DNA of 11,193 nucleotides, taken from JAQIBY01 sp034658655 (GTDB lineage: Bacteria > Bacteroidota > Bacteroidia > Bacteroidales > ML635J-15). The stretch is from assembly GCA_034658655.1 (NCBI GenBank), contig JAYEFQ010000122.1:1-11193 (forward strand), in the 5' to 3' direction. The notes beneath the pieces were generated by a model. The model was not told the origin of the DNA and made no database searches. It saw only the letters and a list, made by a program, of their open reading frames with translations. Shown piece by piece: positions 6,700 to 11,193 of the stretch; position 1 is the stretch's first letter, and every line of letters begins with the position of its first letter. A program made the position numbers and the translations under genes.

Positions 6700-6730
6700 C
6701 AAAAATATAAAAAACTTACGATTTTTCAAA
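6700..6730 (-). promoter_or_regulatory. Bacteroidota-type promoter of elbB
   Basis: On the minus strand TTTG (6730-6727) is followed after exactly 19 bases by TATTTTTG (6707-6700), a perfect match to the Bacteroidota primary sigma consensus TTTG-N19-21-TAnnTTTG. Transcription should start a few bases further on, leaving a leader of only about 10 nt before the ATG at 6683. No Shine-Dalgarno is visible, which is usual in this phylum. Confidence 0.75.
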
Positions 6731-6887
6731 GCGATTGGGTTGTTTATTCCGATAAGTGAATTCTCCATGTGGCGGATTCTACATCGACATAATACTGGGA
6801 TTTTTGATTTTAAAGTGATATTAATTGTGTTTTCGATTAAAAGTTGATAACATGTCATAAAAAAATGTGTTTTTCTGAGTAATAAAC

Positions 6888-6918
6888 CTTGTCATTACTT
6901 AAGATTTTCATATTTTTA
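6888..6918 (+). promoter_or_regulatory. Bacteroidota-type promoter of the PASTA/T9SS/rluD operon
   Basis: CTTG (6888-6891), 19 bases, then TATTTTTA (6911-6918). Each box has one mismatch to the TTTG and TAnnTTTG consensus, with ideal spacing. The predicted start lies around 6923-6927, giving a leader of about 15-20 nt before ATG 6942. It is divergent from the elbB promoter within the same 258-bp intergenic region. Confidence 0.6.
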
Positions 6919-6941
6919 CACATTAGTTTAATCATAATAAG

Positions 6942-7811
6942 ATGAAAAGATTTTTTAGATTTTTAATTAGTCGGTTATTTTTGCTGAATTTTTTGCTTGC
7001 TATATTAATATCAGTTGTGATATTTATAGGCGTAACGCAGTTTTTGAAATTTTACACCGATCACGGAAAGTCGTATTCTGTTCCGAGTTTAATTGGCTTG
7101 CAGGAGCCAGAAATTAAAGACCTTTTATCTCAAATGGATTTGCGCTATATAATTGTTGATTCCTTATACACGGATGACGTTGCTTTGGGTGCAGTTGCAG
7201 AACAATTCCCAAAACCTGATTTTCATGTAAAAACCGGTCGTATGATTTATTTAGTTAAAAATTCTGAAATGCCGGAGATGGTTCCTTTGCCAAATGTGAA
7301 AGATATTTCTTTACGGCGTGCAAAATCTACACTTGAAGCATACGGATTTACTATTGGAAAACTAGAATACATACCAGATATTGGAGTGAATGTTGTACTT
7401 CGTGTAAAATCAAATGGGGAGTTATTAAAGACTGGCGATGAGTTGCTGAAAGGAGCAGAATTGGGTTTAGTGCTTGGACAAGGATTGAGTGACGAAAAAA
7501 CATTTGTCCCTAATATTGAGGGGCTATCTGTTGATGCTGCTACCACTTTGTTAAATGAGAAATTTTTAAATGTTGGAGCCATAATTTATGCTGAGGATGT
7601 TGAAAATTTAAAAGATTCAATGGATGCTAAAATATATCGACAGTATCCTGCGTTTGATACAGTAAGAAATGTGAATTTGGGAGCATCTGTGGATTTATGG
7701 TTGTCTAGTGATACTAGCCTTGTGCCATCTTATGTTCCTGATTCTGTATTAATTGACTCTTTGTATCGTGTAAATGATACTTTGCCTGAAATAATTGATG
7801 ATGAAGATTGA
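6942..7811 (+). CDS. Membrane-anchored protein with three PASTA domains
   Basis: The product has 289 residues. A basic N-terminus (KRFFRFLISR) and a hydrophobic segment at about 12-35 make an inner-membrane anchor, with the rest in the periplasm. Three PASTA repeats follow: about 45-107 (VPSLIGLQEPEIKDLL), 114-180 (PNVKDISLRRAKSTL) and 187-256 (VPNIEGLSVDAATTLL). The C-terminus is acidic. PASTA domains can bind muropeptides or peptidoglycan stem peptides and sit on serine/threonine kinases and PBPs in Gram-positives. Here no kinase or transpeptidase domain is present, as is usual for Bacteroidota PASTA proteins. It is the first gene of an operon and overlaps the next gene by 14 bp (11 bp if that gene starts at 7801). 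Confidence 0.9.
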   Translation: MKRFFRFLISRLFLLNFLLAILISVVIFIGVTQFLKFYTDHGKSYSVPSLIGLQEPEIKDLLSQMDLRYIIVDSLYTDDVALGAVAEQFPKPDFHVKTGRMIYLVKNSEMPEMVPLPNVKDISLRRAKSTLEAYGFTIGKLEYIPDIGVNVVLRVKSNGELLKTGDELLKGAELGLVLGQGLSDEKTFVPNIEGLSVDAATTLLNEKFLNVGAIIYAEDVENLKDSMDAKIYRQYPAFDTVRNVNLGASVDLWLSSDTSLVPSYVPDSVLIDSLYRVNDTLPEIIDDED

Positions 7812-9651
7812 AAAACTGATACTATTTCCTTTTTTGCTGTTTGCAATACTGGGTTTTGCACAAGAACAACTTATTGAGCTTGATGGAAATCCTATTGTGT
7901 CAAAATTTGCAAAATCAGAAGCTGCTAATGCAATGATTAAATCCGTTACAGCGGACACATTAGATTTGCCTTTTTTCGATGATTTTTCTATTATAAGCGT
8001 TTATCCTAACCAAGAAAAATGGATAGGACAGGATGTGTTTGTGAATGATACTTGGGGTTTAAATTCTATTTCATATGGAGTTGCAAGCTTTGATCAGGCT
8101 GATTCCGTTGGAGTTATTCGTTCCTTGTCGGCTTCAGGTGAACCTGCTGATATGTTAACTTCTCGTCCGATTGATTTGGATTACAATATTGCAGATTCTG
8201 TTTATTTAAGTTTTGCAGTTCAGCGTGGCGGAAATGCTCATATTCCTGAGGAACAAGATTCACTAGTTCTCATGTTTAATGCTCCCGATACAACTTGGCA
8301 TTCGGTTTGGAATATGCCCGGTGGTGAACTTGATAGCAGCTTTCTTTATATTTTAATTCCTATTCAAGCAAATTATTTATTGCAAAAAGGATTTCAATTT
8401 CGTTTTGTGAATTATGCGTCAAATTATGCAAATGCACCTGAACCATCCTTTAATTCAAATAATGATATCTGGAATTTAGATTATGTTTGGTTAGATACCG
8501 CCAGAAGTATCAATGATACTATTATTAACGATATTGCTATGATAAAAAACTTCGATTCATTTATTACTGGTTTCGAAGCGGTGCCATGGACACATTATTT
8601 GCAAAATCAGGCAGAAGTTCCTACTGATAGCGTTCGATTTGTGTATCGTAGTAATGGTGAAAATGAACAGGGTGTGAATCGGCAGTATGAAATTTCTGAT
8701 GTTTGGGGTAACGGTGCAGGATATGCATCAACGGATGATAGTGAAAATATTTTGGAATTTGAGACAATAACTTACACAAAGCCAGTGCCTTATGTTTTCG
8801 GGTCAGATCAAACAGATACTGCTTGTTTTGAAATTAAAGGGTTTATTAGTACCGATGAAGAGGAAATTCGGAAGCCTTTCCGTTGGAACGACACGGTTCG
8901 TTATTATCAAAAATTTGAACATTATTATGCTTATGATGATGGTGTACCCGAAGTTGGATATGGAATAGGTGGCGTTGGCACTAGTTCTGCTTCATTGGCT
9001 TATGAATTTACTCCCCTTGTCGGTGATACGCTGCGAGGTGTGAATATTTATTTTAATCATGTACTAAACGATGAAAATGTAAACTACTTTTATTTAATGG
9101 TTTGGGATAATAATGAAGGCTTGCCTGGTGATACTTTGGTTTATCAGATTGGTGTTAGGCCTGAATTTAAAGACAGTTTATATCAATATCGTTATTATGC
9201 TCTCGATACACCGGTTTACGTAAGTGATACATTTCATATCGGATGGTCAAAAACCTCTGACGATATGTTAAATGTTGGTTTTGATAAAAATCGCGATGCA
9301 AGTGGTAAACTTCGAATTAATTTGTTCGGAGATTGGCAACAAAGTAGTTTTTCCGGTGCAGTAATGATGCGCCCGGTGTTTAGTACAGAGCCTTATTCTG
9401 CAATTCCTGAAAAGGAAACTGTGCTTGCCGATTTTTCACTTTATCCAAATCCTGCACAAGGGAGATTTTATGTTACCGGCGAAAGTGAATACGAACGATT
9501 AAAAATTGTGAATACCACAGGACGCATTGTTTTTGATGTTGCAAAGCAGAATGAATATGAAATGTCAAATCTTACCGATGGTTTGTATATCGTACTGTTT
9601 TATAAGCAGAATCAGATGATAGGGAAGCAAAAATTATTAATAAGAAACTAA
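7798..9651 (+). CDS. Secreted protein with T9SS type A sorting domain, function unknown
   Basis: The product has 617 residues from ATG 7798 (ATG 7801 is equally plausible; an in-frame TTG at 7795 is unlikely). The first ~22 residues are a signal peptide ending in LGFAQ. The mature N-terminus contains LPFFDDFS, then a region rich in short aromatic and Asp/Asn strands, as in large beta-sandwich exoproteins of Bacteroidota. No catalytic motif is recognised. The last ~73 residues are a T9SS type A sorting domain (FSLYPNPAQG, KIVNTTGRIV, LTDGLYIVLF). It should be exported and probably surface-anchored. It sits between the PASTA and RluD genes, overlapping the first and four bases from the second, so it is co-transcribed with them. 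Confidence 0.88.
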   Translation: MMKIEKLILFPFLLFAILGFAQEQLIELDGNPIVSKFAKSEAANAMIKSVTADTLDLPFFDDFSIISVYPNQEKWIGQDVFVNDTWGLNSISYGVASFDQADSVGVIRSLSASGEPADMLTSRPIDLDYNIADSVYLSFAVQRGGNAHIPEEQDSLVLMFNAPDTTWHSVWNMPGGELDSSFLYILIPIQANYLLQKGFQFRFVNYASNYANAPEPSFNSNNDIWNLDYVWLDTARSINDTIINDIAMIKNFDSFITGFEAVPWTHYLQNQAEVPTDSVRFVYRSNGENEQGVNRQYEISDVWGNGAGYASTDDSENILEFETITYTKPVPYVFGSDQTDTACFEIKGFISTDEEEIRKPFRWNDTVRYYQKFEHYYAYDDGVPEVGYGIGGVGTSSASLAYEFTPLVGDTLRGVNIYFNHVLNDENVNYFYLMVWDNNEGLPGDTLVYQIGVRPEFKDSLYQYRYYALDTPVYVSDTFHIGWSKTSDDMLNVGFDKNRDASGKLRINLFGDWQQSSFSGAVMMRPVFSTEPYSAIPEKETVLADFSLYPNPAQGRFYVTGESEYERLKIVNTTGRIVFDVAKQNEYEMSNLTDGLYIVLFYKQNQMIGKQKLLIRN

Positions 9652-9655
9652 GGTA

Positions 9656-10708
9656 ATGACAGAAAATCGGGAATTTGACGAGATATTAGACGATGAGCAG
9701 AAAGAATCACAAACATTTGAACATCATCGGTTTAAGGCTGATCCAGGACAGAGTTTGTTACGATTAGATAGATTTCTTGTGGTTCGGTTGCAAAATTCGT
9801 CGAGAAATAAAATACAAGCTGCCATCGATGCGGGGAATGTCCTAGTAAATGGAAAAGCAAGAAAATCGAATTATAAGGTAAAACCTGGCGATGAGGTTAG
9901 TATTGAAATGGATTATCCCAAAAGGGACATTGAACTTATCCCCGAAGATATTCCGCTCGATGTTGTCTATGAAGATGAAAGCTTGATTGTCGTTAATAAA
10001 CCGGCTGGTATGGTGGTGCATCCTTCGTATGGACATTATACCGGAACCTTGCTTAATGCCTTGGTTTATCGATTTAAACATTTGCCAATGTTTGAAGGTG
10101 GCAATGAACGTCCCGGATTAGTTCATCGTATCGATAAAGATACCAGCGGCTTGCTTGTGGTTGCAAAAACTGAGCATGCACTGACACATTTAGCGAAACA
10201 GTTTTTTGATAAAACATCACATCGAAAATACATTGCCATGGTTTGGGGTTTGCCAAATCCGGCTGAGGGAACCATTACCGGAAATGTTGGCAGAAGTTTG
10301 AAAAATCGTAAAATGATGTATGTTTTTCCCGATGAAGAGTTTGGAAAACATGCAGTAACGCATTATAAAGTTATTGAAGAGTTGGGTTATGTTAATTTGG
10401 TAGAATGTAAGTTAGAAACCGGACGCACACATCAGATTCGGGTGCATTTTCAGCACATCGGGCATCCATTATTTAATGATGCAACTTATGGTGGCGATAA
10501 GGTTTTGCGTGGAACGGTTTTTACGAAATATAAGCAGTTTGTTCAAAATTGTTTTACCATATTACCTCGTCAGGCTTTGCATGCCAAAGAACTCGGATTT
10601 ATTCATCCGAAAACCGGAAAGCAAATGATGTTTGATTCTGAGATTCCTGAAGATATGAGACTGGCTATTGAAAAATGGCGCGCTTATGTTTCCAATCGGG
10701 AGGGTTAG
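9656..10708 (+). CDS. rluD: RluA/RluD-family 23S rRNA pseudouridine synthase
   Basis: The product has 350 residues. An N-terminal acidic extension (1-25) precedes an S4 RNA-binding domain at about 34-85 (LRLDRFLVVRL, RNKIQAAIDAGNVLVNG). The catalytic domain spans about 100-345. The active-site motif is HRIDKDTSGLLVVAKT with catalytic Asp160. Other family blocks are VNKPAGMVVHP (113-123) and ETGRTHQIRVH. The S4 domain plus this length fit RluD, which in E. coli makes the pseudouridines at 1911, 1915 and 1917 of 23S rRNA; RluC-type specificity cannot be excluded. The ATG lies four bases after the T9SS gene stop. It is the last gene of the operon. Confidence 0.92.
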   Translation: MTENREFDEILDDEQKESQTFEHHRFKADPGQSLLRLDRFLVVRLQNSSRNKIQAAIDAGNVLVNGKARKSNYKVKPGDEVSIEMDYPKRDIELIPEDIPLDVVYEDESLIVVNKPAGMVVHPSYGHYTGTLLNALVYRFKHLPMFEGGNERPGLVHRIDKDTSGLLVVAKTEHALTHLAKQFFDKTSHRKYIAMVWGLPNPAEGTITGNVGRSLKNRKMMYVFPDEEFGKHAVTHYKVIEELGYVNLVECKLETGRTHQIRVHFQHIGHPLFNDATYGGDKVLRGTVFTKYKQFVQNCFTILPRQALHAKELGFIHPKTGKQMMFDSEIPEDMRLAIEKWRAYVSNREG

Positions 10709-10777
10709 TAGAAAGTTTGTAAATTTGTAAAGTTATACCAAATAACTATCAAACATATTAATATAAATCGTAGTATA
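10709..10777. repeat. TTTGTAAA-rich low-complexity segment after rluD
   Basis: AGTTTGTAAA (10714-10723) runs directly into TTTGTAAAG. The 16-mer GTAGAAAGTTTGTAAA (10708-10723) differs by one base from GTAGATAGTTTGTAAA at 2138-2153, just after the C10 peptidase gene. No gene or terminator is visible. Confidence 0.5.
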
Positions 10778-10838
10778 ATGCCGAACGATTAGCATGTTGC
10801 GAAAATTTATTTTCAGTTACATGCTAACGATTCGGTAT
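10778..10838. repeat. Two-tier stem-loop downstream of rluD
   Basis: ATGCCGAACGATTAGCATGT (10778-10797) and the reverse complement of 10819-10838 match at 16 of 20 positions. Inside lies a second perfect hairpin, GAAAAT-TT-ATTTTC (10801-10814). The whole makes a long imperfect stem with an inner stem. No T-run follows on either strand, so it is not a standard terminator; it may protect the 3' end of the operon mRNA. Confidence 0.7.
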
Positions 10839-10882
10839 AGAAAGTGTAAGCTGCTGATAATATGCGAAGTAATACCATTTGT

Positions 10883-10901
10883 TAATCCTATATTAGGATT
10901 A
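10883..10901. repeat. 8-bp perfect hairpin TAATCCTA-TAT-TAGGATTA
   Basis: An exact inverted repeat with a three-base loop. On the plus strand it is followed 11 bases later by GTTTTTATTAAAAAAA, too far for a classical terminator tail. It is a possible weak terminator of the rluD operon or part of the repeat cluster that follows. Confidence 0.5.
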
Positions 10902-10956
10902 TTTGTGTAGGTTTTTATTAAAAAAACGCTTTATCAATAAATGAAAATACGATGCA

Positions 10957-11140
10957 TTGACCCTGAAAGGGTCAAATTTGAATAGCCACGGATAAGCGAG
11001 GGACCTGTGTAATACGTAGATTTATTATTCAACCCATTCAGGGTTGATGAGTTTAGCGGTTCAGGTACCACCGGTTTTACCGGCGGTTATTAATATTGAA
11101 GCCATTTCAGGCTTCATACTTGCGCTATATGAATTTGACC
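10957..11140. repeat. REP/BIME-like cluster of four hairpins
   Basis: Four hairpins occur in 160 bp: TTGACCCT-GAA-AGGGTCAA (10957-10975); TCAACCC-ATTCA-GGGTTGA (11029-11047); ACCACCGGT-TTT-ACCGGCGGT with one mismatch (11067-11087); TGAAGCC-ATTTCA-GGCTTCA (11097-11116). Three have loops containing TTCA or its complement TGAA. The first is followed by AATTTGAATAGCCACGG in plus orientation; the others are preceded by TTATTATTCA- or TTATTAATATTGA-like sequence, as if inverted. GCTATATGAATTTGACC (11124-11140) matches the reverse complement of 10970-10986 at 14 of 17 positions, so the cluster has inverted ends. It resembles intergenic repeats I recall as common in Bacteroidota. There is no coding sequence. 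Confidence 0.7.
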
Positions 11141-11193
11141 TTATTATTGTTTGATGCAAATTCACAAGTAACGTTTTATTAAAGGCTGTAATT
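11141..11193. other. Right-edge sequence without recognisable gene
   Basis: AT-rich. CAAATTC (11157-11163) is the reverse complement of GAATTTG (11131-11137), a weak dyad. I see nothing else here. Confidence 0.3.

Noticed and set aside
6637..6858. Minus-strand 73-codon ORF over the elbB start and promoter
   Set aside because: It overlaps elbB in another frame and covers a consensus promoter; the translation has no recognisable features.
10957..10975. TTGACCCT hairpin as a terminator of rluD
   Set aside because: It is about 250 bp past the stop, no T-run follows, and it belongs to a set of similar hairpins.
1..11193. tRNA, rRNA, transposase, integrase or CRISPR genes
   Set aside because: I looked on both strands and saw no cloverleaf, rRNA signature, transposase motif or spacer array.

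Overview
The window looks like chromosomal DNA of an AT-rich member of the Bacteroidota. Two secreted proteins end in type IX secretion (T9SS) type A sorting domains, a lineage hallmark. Promoters fit the Bacteroidota pattern (TTTG, 19-bp spacer, TAnnTTTG), and the gene content (streptopain-like peptidase, PASTA protein next to an RluD-type enzyme) also fits. I cannot place it below phylum with confidence.

Layout. 1-212 (-): 5' end of a class I/II aminotransferase. 456-2120 (+): secreted C10 cysteine peptidase with CUB-like and T9SS sorting domains. 2156-2941 (+): Fic protein gene interrupted by two in-frame TAA codons. 2946-3299: two identical 127-bp copies flanking exactly 100 Ns, most likely an assembly join. 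3300-3513: short tandem repeats and palindromes. 3514-5300 (-): M23 metallopeptidase-fold protein coupled to an alanine/ornithine racemase-like PLP enzyme. 5379-5822 (-): GNAT acetyltransferase, with a terminator after it and a 12-bp perfect inverted repeat before it. 6036-6683 (-): elbB, with a textbook Bacteroidota promoter. 6942-10708 (+): tight three-gene operon of a membrane-anchored PASTA protein, a T9SS-exported protein and an RluD-type pseudouridine synthase. 10709-11193: no gene, but a dense set of hairpins that reads as a REP/BIME-like intergenic repeat cluster.

How the genes fit together. The PASTA/T9SS/RluD operon joins cell-envelope and ribosome functions. The racemase-like/M23 pair is coupled by a two-base gap and may act on D-amino acids or a related small substrate; the M23 protein has no signal peptide and resembles the M23 module fused to class III aminotransferases, so classical wall hydrolysis is doubtful. 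The Fic remnant, the junction repeat and the tandem repeats form the accessory part of the window. No new multi-gene system is evident. The most unusual items are the doubly interrupted Fic frame, the repeat-flanked gap, the cytoplasmic M23 pair and the hairpin cluster at the right end.
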